This document shows positions 7,617 through 14,900 of a DNA stretch of 20,439 nt, one piece after another. The stretch is from Alangreenwoodia sp964438605 (GTDB taxonomy: Bacteria > Bacillota > Clostridia > Peptostreptococcales > Anaerovoracaceae), in the NCBI GenBank assembly GCA_964438605.1, contig CAYTKT010000041.1, forward strand, positions 1 through 20,439, given 5' to 3'. The notes under the pieces are model-generated. The model was not told the origin of the DNA and made no database searches. It saw nothing but the letters and a program-made list of their open reading frames with translations. The position numbers and the translations under genes were made by a program. How positions within the stretch are numbered: the stretch's first letter is position 1; the number at the start of each line of letters is the position of its first letter.

Positions 7617-9311
7617 TCTGGAAATATCGCCGCCGTAACACTTGGCAAGGACATCCTTGCGCAGCGCCTTGACCGTCTCACGCGCAATAACTTTCTGACC
7701 GATAGCCGCCTGAATCGGGACTTCAAACTGGTGAGAGGGAATGATTTCCTTGAGTTTCGCGCAGACAAAACGTCCTCTGTCATACGCTTCGCTCTCATGA
7801 ACGATCATCGTGAAAGCGTCCACCAGTTCCCGGTTGAGTAAAATGTCCAGCTTAACGAGATTGGATTTCTGATAGCGCTCAAATTCGTAGTCCAAAGAGC
7901 CGTAGCCTCGCGTCTTCGACTTGAGAGCGTCAAAAAAGTCGTAAATGACCTCGTTAAGCGGCAGTTCATAATGGAGCGAAACGCGCGTTTCCGTAACATA
8001 CTCCATGTGAAGCATCGTACCGCGGCGCTGCTGACAGAGTTCCATAATCGAACCGACGTATTCCTTGGGCAGCATAATGTCGGCCTTTACGATAGGTTCC
8101 TCAATATGGTCAATTTCAGCTGCCGGCGGCAGGTTTGACGGATTCTGAACCATAACGGTTTCCCCATTTATCATAACCACCTTATAAATTACGCTCGGTG
8201 ACGTGGTGATGACGGCCAGTTCAAATTCCCGTTCCAGACGTTCCACGATAATTTCCATATGGAGAAGGCCCAGAAAGCCGCAACGGAAACCGAAGCCGAG
8301 AGCCGCAGAATTTTCCGGTTCAAAATGGAAAGCCGCGTCGTTAACCTGCAGTTTTTCCAAAGCGTCTCTGACGTTGTCATATTTTTCGCCTTCACCCGGA
8401 TAAATCCCGCAGTAAACCATCGGGTTTGACGCCTTATAGCCAGGCAGCGGCGTTTTAGTCGGACGGCTGGCCAGCGTAATCGTATCGCCTACGTGTGCAT
8501 CTCTCACCTGCTTGATGCTGCCGCAAATATAACCCACCTCACCGGCGCGCAGCCGGTCAGCAGGCGTCGGAAACGGCGCACAAACGCCGACTTCCGTAAC
8601 CTCATAATTCTTGCCGGCATTCATCAGGCGGATCATATCACCTTTTTTGACGGCGCCGTCAAAAATTCTCGTATAAATGACGACACCTCTGTAATTATCG
8701 TAATAAGAATCGAAAATCAGCGCCTTTAACGGCGCCTCGGCATCGCCTCCGGGAGCCGGAACATTTTTAACGATATCCTCAAGAACAGCTTCAATGTTAA
8801 TGCCCTCTTTTGCGGAAATCAGCGGTGCCTCGCCGGCATCGATTCCGATGACGTCTTCAATTTCAAACCTCACTTCATCGGGACGGGCGCTTGGCAGATC
8901 GATTTTATTAATAACCGGCAGGATTTCAAGATCTTCGTCGAGAGCCAGATAAACGTTTGCAAGCGTCTGGGCTTCTACGCCCTGAGTTGCGTCAACGACG
9001 AGCACGGCGCCTTCACAGGCTGCCAGACTTCGTGAAACTTCATAATTGAAATCCACATGTCCCGGCGTATCGATCAGATTGAAAATATACTCATTTCCAT
9101 CATTTGCCCGATAGGTCAGCCGCGTTGTCTGAAGCTTAATCGTAATACCCCGCTCCCGCTCAAGATCCATATTGTCGAGAAACTGCGCCTTCATCTCGCG
9201 GCTCGCCACAAGACCCGTCGCTTCGATCAGACGGTCGGCCAGTGTGGATTTGCCGTGGTCGATATGAGCGATTATGCTGAAATTGCGGATATATTTCTGA
9301 TAAGAATCCAT
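7500..9311 (-). CDS. lepA: Elongation factor 4 (LepA), back-translocating GTPase
   Basis: LepA/EF4 is a ribosome-associated GTPase related to EF-G that acts on stalled or mispositioned ribosomes. The 603-residue protein has the normal family length. It carries G1 AHIDHGKST, G2 RERGITIK, G3 DTPGHVDF and G4 NKIDLPSA. Domain II and the LepA-specific C-terminal domain (IGQKVIARETVKALRKDV, then GGDISRKKKLLEKQKEGKK) follow. ATG 9311 (MDSYQKYIRN) was chosen over an upstream ATG at 9335 because AAAGGACC lies just before it and family members start here. A consensus promoter lies at 9360-9388, so lepA begins its own transcript that could continue into hemW. Confidence 0.97.
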   Translation of the reverse strand: MDSYQKYIRNFSIIAHIDHGKSTLADRLIEATGLVASREMKAQFLDNMDLERERGITIKLQTTRLTYRANDGNEYIFNLIDTPGHVDFNYEVSRSLAACEGAVLVVDATQGVEAQTLANVYLALDEDLEILPVINKIDLPSARPDEVRFEIEDVIGIDAGEAPLISAKEGINIEAVLEDIVKNVPAPGGDAEAPLKALIFDSYYDNYRGVVIYTRIFDGAVKKGDMIRLMNAGKNYEVTEVGVCAPFPTPADRLRAGEVGYICGSIKQVRDAHVGDTITLASRPTKTPLPGYKASNPMVYCGIYPGEGEKYDNVRDALEKLQVNDAAFHFEPENSAALGFGFRCGFLGLLHMEIIVERLEREFELAVITTSPSVIYKVVMINGETVMVQNPSNLPPAAEIDHIEEPIVKADIMLPKEYVGSIMELCQQRRGTMLHMEYVTETRVSLHYELPLNEVIYDFFDALKSKTRGYGSLDYEFERYQKSNLVKLDILLNRELVDAFTMIVHESEAYDRGRFVCAKLKEIIPSHQFEVPIQAAIGQKVIARETVKALRKDVLAKCYGGDISRKKKLLEKQKEGKKRMRRFGTVEVPQEAFTAVLKYDEGK

Positions 9312-9359
9312 TTGAGGTCCTTTCTTTTCCTTCATGCTATAAAATCTGATAGATATATG

Positions 9360-9388
9360 ATTGTATCATTTTTTCCGCATTTCAGCAA
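9360..9388 (-). promoter_or_regulatory. Promoter of lepA
   Basis: On the minus strand TTGCTG (9388-9383) and TACAAT (9365-9360) are separated by exactly 17 bases, about 50 bases before the lepA start codon. This is a good sigma-A-type promoter. Confidence 0.7.
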
Positions 9389-9418
9389 TATTTCCCGCGA
9401 CGCAAAAAACTTCGCCCG

Positions 9419-9658
9419 CTATTTACCGTCCGCTTCATCGTCCGATTTTTTATCCGCAGCGATTCCGTTGACAAGCGATGTTTCAAATCCCATAATCTTG
9501 ATGTCAACCTCCCGCTCGCTGACGCGGGTAAACGACGACGTAAAAAACGGCTCATTGCCGATTACGGAGCTCGCCGACGAGTCGATATGGATCACCGCAC
9601 TTGTCGCTGCAAAAAATGTCAGAAACAAAATCAAACTCATAAAAAAACGTCTGCCCAT
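9419..9658 (-). CDS. Small secreted or membrane-anchored protein, unknown function
   Basis: This 79-residue protein has a strong ribosome site (GAGGAGG) eight bases before its ATG. Residues 1-22 (MGRR, then a hydrophobic stretch to about 22) look like a signal peptide or signal anchor. The remainder is Ser- and Asp-rich, with a hydrophilic tail (KKSDDEADGK). I do not recognise a family. It lies 12 nt downstream of the spoIIP relic on the same strand, and its stop is about 30 nt before the lepA promoter. It was presumably cotranscribed with spoIIP, so it may belong to the old sporulation gene set, but nothing in the sequence proves that. The frame is intact with a normal start, unlike its decayed upstream neighbour. 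Confidence 0.6.
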   Translation of the reverse strand: MGRRFFMSLILFLTFFAATSAVIHIDSSASSVIGNEPFFTSSFTRVSEREVDIKIMGFETSLVNGIAADKKSDDEADGK

Positions 9659-9670
9659 TTCTTTTCCTCC

Positions 9671-10698
9671 TCAGCCCATGATTTCGGTCAGAACGTTCGC
9701 CAGATAAGGCATGGCGGCGTTGACCTGGTCAATACTGTTCGCATTATTTCCAACTTCTAACAGTATGTAGGAATCGCTGAGGTATTCGTTGAATTTATAA
9801 GGTTTTTCTACGATTTTCTTTGCAAAGCCCGGATACATTTCATTCGCCTTGTTCGTAATTTTTTCGGCAAAATCTCGCAGCTTTGCGTAATTTGCATTTT
9901 TTGCCCCGACCACGATACAAAACGCGGCGACCGTCTTCCCGTCAATCGTAGCCGTCTTTGGATTGCCCGCGCCAACGGCTGCGTCGCGATGATAATCTAT
10001 GATAATTTTCTTGTTTGAATAGGATGCCGACAATTTTTTAATGGTTTCGAGTGATCTGTTATATGATCTATTATAAGATGGATAATCGTGAAGCGTCATA
10101 TCGTGGACGACGCTGTAACCGCGGGCCTGAAGCTCGGCGGAAAGCGTTTCGGCTCCTTCCCTGACGGTAGCTTCCAGCTGGGTCGTATGAGCGTTTGAAG
10201 CCGCGACCGGAAGGTAGGATTCCGTAGCATGAGTTGGTAAATAATTACATTTCCAGAACCCGTTTTCGCAATCGGAACGGTGCTGTCCACGGAAGCGCCG
10301 CCCGAAGCCGTTTGATCCGGCGATCCCGCGGCCTCCGAAGTGTCCTTGGTATCTGACGCGCCGGAAGAATTCCCGCTGCCCTTTCCGTCGGATGTCAGAA
10401 CGGACGTGCTGCTGTCATTATAATCCATCAGAACGATCTGCCAGCCGTGAGCTTTTGCAATCTCCTGAGGCGACATTTCCGCTCCGACAATGTTGTCAGC
10501 TTCAATCGTAATATAATCGCCTTCGTCTTTTTCCATAATCCGGCTTTCAACTTCATCCATTACACAGATTCGCGTGACTTTAATTGTGTTGGAATAGTGG
10601 TCAACGTCTACGGAAACGCCGGGGATTTCTCCCTTGTTGCCCTGGGATTCATCGTACATTTCTTTCGTTTCGATAGCCAGGTCGGTTCTGAAAGACAT
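9671..10698 (-). pseudogene. Chimeric gpr/spoIIP relic (deletion and frameshift)
   Basis: The N-terminal ~70 residues (RTDLAIETKE, TRICVMD, GDYITIEAD) match germination protease Gpr, which degrades small acid-soluble spore proteins. The ~320-residue family length and its C-terminal two thirds are missing. After a segment of uncertain origin and a Ser/Gly/Asp-rich linker, the sequence becomes the C-terminal hydrolase domain of SpoIIP, the amidase/endopeptidase of engulfment. It shows THATESYLP, DYHRDAA, YPGF and LEVGNNANS. At about 10230, IIY runs out of frame: TACCAACTCATG needs one extra base to read Y-x-THATESY. So a large deletion joined gpr to spoIIP and a 1-nt deletion then broke the product. 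GGAAGTG precedes ATG 10698. A stand-alone SpoIIP C-terminal fragment from 10099 is open but has lost its signal/anchor. Confidence 0.85.
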
Positions 10699-10819
10699 TT
10701 TTTGCACTTCCTTTCTGTTTTCCAGGGATAAACAAAACATACATTTTATAACGTACATCATATAACAAGGTTAAGCAACGATATATAGTTTCCTCATCGG
10801 ACATTACTCGCTATATTTC

Positions 10820-10847
10820 TCTATATATTGTTTGTTCCTGTGAGCAA
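10820..10847 (-). promoter_or_regulatory. Putative promoter of the gpr relic
   Basis: On the minus strand TTGCTC (10847-10842) and TATAGA (10825-10820) are 16 bases apart, about 120 bases before the gpr-derived ATG. The same arrangement occurs in the second repeat copy. Spore-specific sigma-G/F boxes, which would be expected for gpr, were not recognised. Confidence 0.4.
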
Positions 10848-10872
10848 ATCGGCGTTCTGTCCATCCCTGTAT
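10821..10872. repeat. 52-nt repeated element, copy 1
   Basis: This element matches 11851-11902 at 42 of 52 positions without gaps, and all ten differences are transitions. Conserved blocks on the + strand are CTATATATTGTTT, TTCCTGT, AGCAAA, CGG and ATCCCTG. It lies upstream of the gpr relic on the minus strand and contains the putative -35 and -10 boxes. Confidence 0.8.
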
Positions 10873-10945
10873 TTTCTCCATGCGCATTTTTGCTGTCATA
10901 CAGGTATTTTTCTCAAAAAAATCAGAGACATGCATGGTTTTCCGC

Positions 10946-10974
10946 TTGATTATTTTAAAACATTGGATTATAAT
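10946..10974 (+). promoter_or_regulatory. Promoter of rpsT
   Basis: TTGATT (10946-10951) and a perfect TATAAT (10969-10974) are separated by 17 bases, 33 bases before the rpsT ATG. It is a strong sigma-A promoter, as expected for a ribosomal protein gene. Confidence 0.85.
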
Positions 10975-11007
10975 GACTAAGATATTTTGCGAAAGTGGGG
11001 TGAAAAA

Positions 11008-11277
11008 ATGGCAAATATTAAATCAGCTCAGAAAAGAATTTCTGTAATCAACAAGAAGACCGCAAAGAACAGACGTATCAAAGATCATATCAAATCCGTG
11101 ACGAAAAATTTTGAAAAAGCTCTTGCGGAAGGTGATTTCGCCGCTGCACAGGAAAAGCTGAGATTGCTCGAAAAAAAGCTCGATAAAGCTGCGTCGAAAA
11201 ACGTGATTCATAAGAATAAGGCTGCAAGAAAAGTTTCCAGGTTGACGAGGAAATTCAACGAAGCTCAGGCAAAATAG
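11008..11277 (+). CDS. rpsT: 30S ribosomal protein bS20
   Basis: bS20 is a primary binder of 16S rRNA in the small subunit. The 89-residue, Lys/Ala-rich helical protein begins with the family hallmark MANIKSAQKR and continues with KDHIKSVTK and KNVIHKNKAARKVSRL, which is typical in length and sequence. ATG 11008 was chosen over an upstream ATG at 10987 because GTGGGGTG lies just before it and MANIKSA is the universal start. The gene is monocistronic, between a strong promoter and a terminator. In Clostridia rpsT often lies next to gpr and spoIIP, which agrees with the relic found divergently upstream. Confidence 0.97.
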   Translation: MANIKSAQKRISVINKKTAKNRRIKDHIKSVTKNFEKALAEGDFAAAQEKLRLLEKKLDKAASKNVIHKNKAARKVSRLTRKFNEAQAK

Positions 11278-11324
11278 TCTCACCCGTCCCCACAAAAGTG
11301 CATAAGTTAAATGCACCAAAAAAC

Positions 11325-11363
11325 AAAAACGAAAGGTTCACGTGTCTCACCTTTCGTTTTTTT
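11325..11363. terminator. Bidirectional rho-independent terminator after rpsT
   Basis: CGAAAGGT (11330-11337) pairs with ACCTTTCG (11349-11356), followed by seven T. Five A before the stem pair with the T-run and give a T-rich tail on the minus strand too. It ends rpsT and possibly the minus-strand peptide gene. Confidence 0.85.
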
Positions 11364-11379
11364 ATGTTTGTTTTTAAAA

Positions 11380-11409
11380 CCGAAGTCCGCAGACAACCGC
11401 AGACTTCGG
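11380..11409 (-). terminator. Hairpin, possible minus-strand terminator
   Basis: CCGAAGTC (11380-11387) and GACTTCGG (11402-11409) form a perfect 8-bp stem. On the minus strand it is followed by TTTTAAAAA. It lies 3' of the 40-residue peptide gene and may end its transcript. Confidence 0.45.
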
Positions 11410-11442
11410 CCTTGAAAACGGTACAGCTTTGATCCTCTGTGT

Positions 11443-11604
11443 CCAGCGCCGCACAGATGCGCAGACAGCACAATGGCGCGGCGCTTTTTTCCGCGCTCTC
11501 TCAATCCCGTGCTGTGCAAATGCGCTAAGGACGCAGTAATGGCTCTTTGCCATGCTTTTCAAATTCTGCGCCGCGCAAGATGCATAAAGGACAGCGCGGC
11601 GCCT
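11443..11604. repeat. Three degenerate ~40-nt hairpin units downstream of rpsT
   Basis: Units near 11443, 11508 and 11566 share the order GC(C/T)G(C/T)(G)C-(A)-ATGC-(AA)GGAC-GC. The first has AGCGCCGC (11445-11452) pairing with GCGGCGCT (11478-11485), followed by six T. It could act as a + strand terminator. The third has a perfect 9-bp stem, GCGCCGCGC (11568-11576) with GCGCGGCGC (11594-11602). No coding frame explains them. This also describes most of the gene-free interval 11364-11633. Confidence 0.5.
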
Positions 11605-11633
11605 AACGGCTGACCCTCAGATACGCCTGACTG

Positions 11634-11756
11634 TCAGTCGAGATACTTTCTCGCAAAGCTTGCGTTAATCAGGCTGATTACCGCTGTCGCGATGCCAGCC
11701 GCCGCTACTACCGCTCCGAGAACCATCGTTACTATGCTAAGACCCCGTTTCATCAT
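11634..11756 (-). CDS. 40-residue hydrophobic membrane peptide
   Basis: A 40-codon frame begins ATG-ATG at 11756 with GGGAGG (11768-11763) seven bases upstream, an excellent ribosome site. The peptide starts MMKRGLSIVTMVLGAVVAAA, continues with a Gly/Ala/Ile/Val-rich segment and ends NASFARKYLD. A single transmembrane helix (~6-31) is flanked by Lys/Arg at both ends, with small-residue spacing that would allow helix packing. A promoter module shared with the gpr relic lies ~95 bases upstream, and a hairpin with a T/A tail follows. I recognise no family. Possibilities are a small membrane regulator, a holin- or toxin-like peptide, or a relic of a sporulation-associated small protein. Ribosome site, promoter and terminator together make translation likely. 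Confidence 0.6.
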   Translation of the reverse strand: MMKRGLSIVTMVLGAVVAAAGIATAVISLINASFARKYLD

Positions 11757-11849
11757 CAATAACCTCCCAAAAACATAAAGCTAAGAACAAGCAAAACACA
11801 TATTTTGCAAAGTTGGATTACAATATACAGTTCTTATAAAATTTTATCC

Positions 11850-11877
11850 ACTATATATTGTTTATTCCTGTAAGCAA
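11850..11877 (-). promoter_or_regulatory. Putative promoter of the small peptide gene
   Basis: On the minus strand TTGCTT (11877-11872) and TATAGT (11855-11850) are 16 bases apart, the same geometry as in the first repeat copy. Confidence 0.45.
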
Positions 11878-11902
11878 ACCGGTATTTCGCTCATCCCTGC
11901 AT
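11851..11902. repeat. 52-nt repeated element, copy 2
   Basis: This is the partner of 10821-10872 in the same orientation. It lies upstream of the minus-strand 40-residue peptide gene, as copy 1 lies upstream of the gpr relic. The ten differences are all transitions. Confidence 0.8.
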
Positions 11903-12134
11903 AAGACAAATTTTTTTCTTTTATACAGTGTATCAGATTTGCCGTCTTCATTCAACCTGTGAATAATCCATAATTTGGCGAAAGCGACCGGAATTTCACG
12001 CAAGTATCCCCGAAGAAGCTCAAAATTGCAAGCGGTCAGACAGTCCGCTATTTCATCACTTCTGACAATAAGTTATGAATCATACGCGATAATGTATAAA
12101 ATATGTATCATATGTCACCTTCATTCATAAAAAA

Positions 12135-13457
12135 TCAATCATTTTTCAGCAATTTTAAGCATGCCATAACTTCTAACAATACAGCTACATCAAGAGCACT
12201 CTCATCCGCTTCAAATTTTCCATGATGAATCCCGTAATTGACGCTGCGGTCAGGATAACCCGTTCCGACGAAAAAAAAGACCGACGGCCTCTGGCGGGAG
12301 TAAAATGCAAAATCTTCGACACCCATAGACGGAAATTCCTTCGTCAGAATATTTTCGCTGCCGATACATTCAGACGCCGTTTCAAGCAAAAGATCCATGA
12401 CATGATCGTCATTTTTTTGAGCGATATAACCCGGACGAAATCTTACCTCCGCTTGCGCGCCCAGGGCCGCTGCCACGCCTTTCACTGTTTCTTCCAGACG
12501 TCTCATTGCCCGGCGGTGCGTCTGCTCTGTCGTCGTCCGCATCGTGCCAGCCAGTTCCGCACGGTCAGCGATAACATTTCCGGCTGTTCCGGCATGAAAC
12601 CTCCCGATCGTAATGACACACGGATCTGTGGCGACGATATTCCGGCTGACAATACTTTGAACCGCCGTAACAATCTGAGAGGCGGCCACGATTGCATCAA
12701 TTCCCTCATCGGGATAAGCGCCGTGACTTTTGACACCGTGTACAGTAATCTCAAACATATCAGAGGATGCATGAGTATATCCATATTTTACCGCGATAGT
12801 ACCCGACGGATATTCCGGTGCCACATGATATCCAAGCACGTGCTCAACATGCGGATTTTCGAGACAGCCTGCCTTAATCATACGGTCCGCGCCGCCGTCA
12901 GTCTCCTCTGCGGGCTGAAAAATAAATTTCACGTCGCCTGTAAGCTGATCTCTGAAATCAGAAAGAATTCTGGCCGTACAGAGAAGCGCCGCCATATGCA
13001 TATCATGGCCGCAGGCATGCATATATCCTTCACGCTCGGAACGGAACGGGACATCGGCTTCCTCCTGAATCGGCAGCGCATCAATATCGGCACGCAGTGC
13101 AACGCACTTTTTTGCTGTCGGCGCATCAGCCGCCGGAAAGCCGGCCTGCCCCTGCTCCCGTCCGTTTTTCGCACCGGCCGCTCCCAAAGACAAGCCATCG
13201 GGTTCGCCGGCGGCGGCTTTCGCCGCCTGCGAACCCGATGAAATGCCTGACGGCGCGCCTCCCCGCAGAAGGCCGAGAACTCCCGTTTCCAGAGGCCTTG
13301 ATGTTTCAATGCCAAGCCGGTTCAGCAGATCTTCAATATATTCCGTTGTTTCATATTCTTCATCTCCCGTTTCCGGGCGGCGGTGCAGATGACGCCGAAT
13401 CTCAATCATCCACTCACGGTATTCTTTTATTTTATCTCTGACTATTTCCTGTGTCAT
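12135..13457 (-). CDS. M20D-family amidohydrolase/carboxypeptidase with Ala/Gly-rich insert
   Basis: This is a zinc-dependent amidohydrolase of the N-acyl-amino acid/hippurate/IAA-amino acid hydrolase group, which cleaves amide-linked acyl groups from amino acids in the cytosol. The 440 residues show RRHLHRRPE (21-29), ALRADIDALP (120-129), the metal-binding ACGHDMHMA (148-156), FQPAEETDGG, the dimerisation-domain motif GVKSHGAYP, and C-terminal GVEDFAFYS. The exact substrate cannot be told. ATG 13457 follows GGAGG by seven bases. A longer reading to 13538 lacks such support. Residues ~67-117 are an Ala/Gly/Ser-rich insert not found in usual family members, between LGLL and VALRADID. A 45-nt palindrome lies inside it. 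The gene follows the guanylate-kinase-like gene after 188 bases. Confidence 0.9.
   Translation of the reverse strand: MTQEIVRDKIKEYREWMIEIRRHLHRRPETGDEEYETTEYIEDLLNRLGIETSRPLETGVLGLLRGGAPSGISSGSQAAKAAAGEPDGLSLGAAGAKNGREQGQAGFPAADAPTAKKCVALRADIDALPIQEEADVPFRSEREGYMHACGHDMHMAALLCTARILSDFRDQLTGDVKFIFQPAEETDGGADRMIKAGCLENPHVEHVLGYHVAPEYPSGTIAVKYGYTHASSDMFEITVHGVKSHGAYPDEGIDAIVAASQIVTAVQSIVSRNIVATDPCVITIGRFHAGTAGNVIADRAELAGTMRTTTEQTHRRAMRRLEETVKGVAAALGAQAEVRFRPGYIAQKNDDHVMDLLLETASECIGSENILTKEFPSMGVEDFAFYSRQRPSVFFFVGTGYPDRSVNYGIHHGKFEADESALDVAVLLEVMACLKLLKND
13196..13240. repeat. 45-nt near-perfect palindrome inside the M20D gene
   Basis: CATCGGGTTCGC (13196-13207) plus GGCGGCG pairs with CGCCGCC plus GCGAACCCGATG (13229-13240). 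This makes 19 base pairs with one C/T mismatch and a 5-nt loop. The element is exactly 15 codons long and lies in the Ala/Gly-rich insert. Confidence 0.9.
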
Positions 13458-13645
13458 TTGCCAACCTCCGATTTCTGCGAGCCGTCGCCCGTAATGAAAG
13501 AAAAAGATGTGCAACTCATATATTCCGCTTGCATACAATTACTGCAACCGCAGTCATACGCGTTTTACCATACATCATATGCCGCACGACAAAGATACAG
13601 TCTTTTACTTTCAGAAAATCCGGTGCCGCATACAAAAATTCGCAA

Positions 13646-14254
13646 TCACGATTTGCTTCCGGCTTCAGAATAGCTGACATTTTCGTAAATTTTTTCCCAC
13701 TTCTCCATGCACTGCTCGATGGATGCCTGCGTATCTATCGGATAAAAATTTTTAAAGCCGGAGAGTTTTTCCTCTGCAAAATCCTCTTGATCCGCAATAA
13801 AGCGCCGGCACACCTCGGAATAATCCGGACTGTTTTCGGCGGACTCGCGTTTTATGCAGCGGAGAAGACGCGTTTTGTCGTCAGTATGCAGGTAAATTAC
13901 GAACACCGTATCCTGCCCGTAATGACCGATCAGTGACCGAACACCGTCCAATGTGGTGATGAGAAGGTAGTTTTTTCCATTCTGCATCGGAAATTTCAAT
14001 GTAAAATAATTCCAGACGCCCTGGGTCGTATGGTACTGACGTCTTTCGATGATTCTGCCACTTCGTTCGTATTCTTTCATTTGCTCATCGTTTACAAAGT
14101 GGTAATTGAGTCCTTCTATTTCATCATTCCGTTTCGGTCGCGTCGTATATGGAATAACAGGAATCAAATTTTTCCATTTTTTACTTAATATCATTTCGTA
14201 TAACGTATCTTTACCAGAACAGCTTTTACCTACAATACAAAAAATCTTGCTCAT
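13646..14254 (-). CDS. Guanylate-kinase-like nucleotide kinase
   Basis: This 202-residue protein belongs to the guanylate kinase fold. It has a P-loop near the N-terminus (VGKSCSGKDT), the GMP-binding signature in the form TTRPKRNDEIEG..YHFV, and a lid/base region with arginines (LLRCIKRE). Guanylate kinase converts GMP to GDP with ATP. The sequence departs enough from housekeeping Gmk (for example QYHTTQGVWNYFTL where YGT...V.. is usual) that a diverged second copy with another substrate is possible. ATG 14254 (MSKIFCIVG) is preceded by AGGCGG and puts the P-loop at the expected place. A good promoter lies at 14332-14360. Being beside an amidohydrolase does not suggest a shared pathway. Confidence 0.82.
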   Translation of the reverse strand: MSKIFCIVGKSCSGKDTLYEMILSKKWKNLIPVIPYTTRPKRNDEIEGLNYHFVNDEQMKEYERSGRIIERRQYHTTQGVWNYFTLKFPMQNGKNYLLITTLDGVRSLIGHYGQDTVFVIYLHTDDKTRLLRCIKRESAENSPDYSEVCRRFIADQEDFAEEKLSGFKNFYPIDTQASIEQCMEKWEKIYENVSYSEAGSKS

Positions 14255-14331
14255 GCAAAACCGCCTATTCAAATTCATTAAAATCCACGAACACAATCGT
14301 CTCTGACGCCGAAAGTCTCATAGTTTTGTTT

Positions 14332-14360
14332 ATTTTATCACAGCTTATCTGCGGGTTCAA
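14332..14360 (-). promoter_or_regulatory. Promoter of the guanylate-kinase-like gene
   Basis: On the minus strand TTGAAC (14360-14355) and TAAAAT (14337-14332) are exactly 17 bases apart, about 80 bases before the start codon. Confidence 0.7.
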
Positions 14361-14900
14361 TACAAGGATACGGGAAGGAATTTTTAATCGGACGGCGCAG
14401 TATAAATAACAACAGGAACGCGCAGACCGAAAGAGCGGATGTCAGTTAGTAGGACCGAATAACAAACGCTTTAACGGCGGCAGCCCGGATACATTACAGC
14501 GCGGGCGTCATTCTGCAAAATCAAAAAGGCAGCATTATAACTATATAACTGTAAAAACAGATGGAAAAAAGCCGTATCTCACTTATTAGCTGAGAAAATG
14601 AAACATAAATATTTACAGCCGAGATCATCGCGTTTGAATAAAAAACAGATATTTACATATTAGATAATGCGATAACTGACAGGAAAACGGACTTTTAGCA
14701 GTCAAAAGCAGGATGAAACGCCTGGAATTTTGGAGAATCGTAAGGCCGCTGGGAATTCCCGTAGTGACGGGGATTCCCAGCGGCCATTCCTCACCGAACA
14801 TGACACTGCCTCTGGGGGCATGGTGCGAAATAAGAAAAAACTGACTTTTCCCTGTTGCACACCGCCCTTTACCCTTTCCGATCTGGCAGGCAGTCTGCTT
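14361..14900. other. Gene-free interval
   Basis: No supported gene occurs in these 540 bases on either strand. Apart from the long hairpin at 14744-14785, nothing is recognisable. Confidence 0.5.
14744..14785 (-). terminator. Long perfect hairpin 3' of the acyl-CoA synthetase
   Basis: GGCCGCTGGGAAT (14744-14756) pairs perfectly with ATTCCCAGCGGCC (14773-14785), and the loop can pair further (CCC with GGG). It is 116 bases past the stop of the minus-strand synthetase gene. It has only TTACG after it on that strand, so termination is uncertain; it may instead be an mRNA 3' stabiliser. Confidence 0.5.

Larger units (their letters stand above)
10699..11007. promoter_or_regulatory. Divergent intergenic region between gpr relic and rpsT
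   Basis: No gene is visible in these 309 bases. They contain a minus-strand promoter module (10820-10847) inside a repeated 52-nt element and the strong rpsT promoter (10946-10974). Confidence 0.6.
11757..12134. other. Gene-free interval with promoter module
   Basis: These 378 bases hold the promoter and repeat copy 2 of the 40-residue peptide gene (11850-11902). Beyond that the stretch 11903-12134, between the module and the end of the M20D gene, shows nothing I can interpret. Confidence 0.5.

Noticed and set aside
12222..13241. 339-codon open frame on + opposite the M20D gene
   Set aside because: It is antisense to a clear enzyme gene, Arg/Cys/His-rich, and has no ribosome site.
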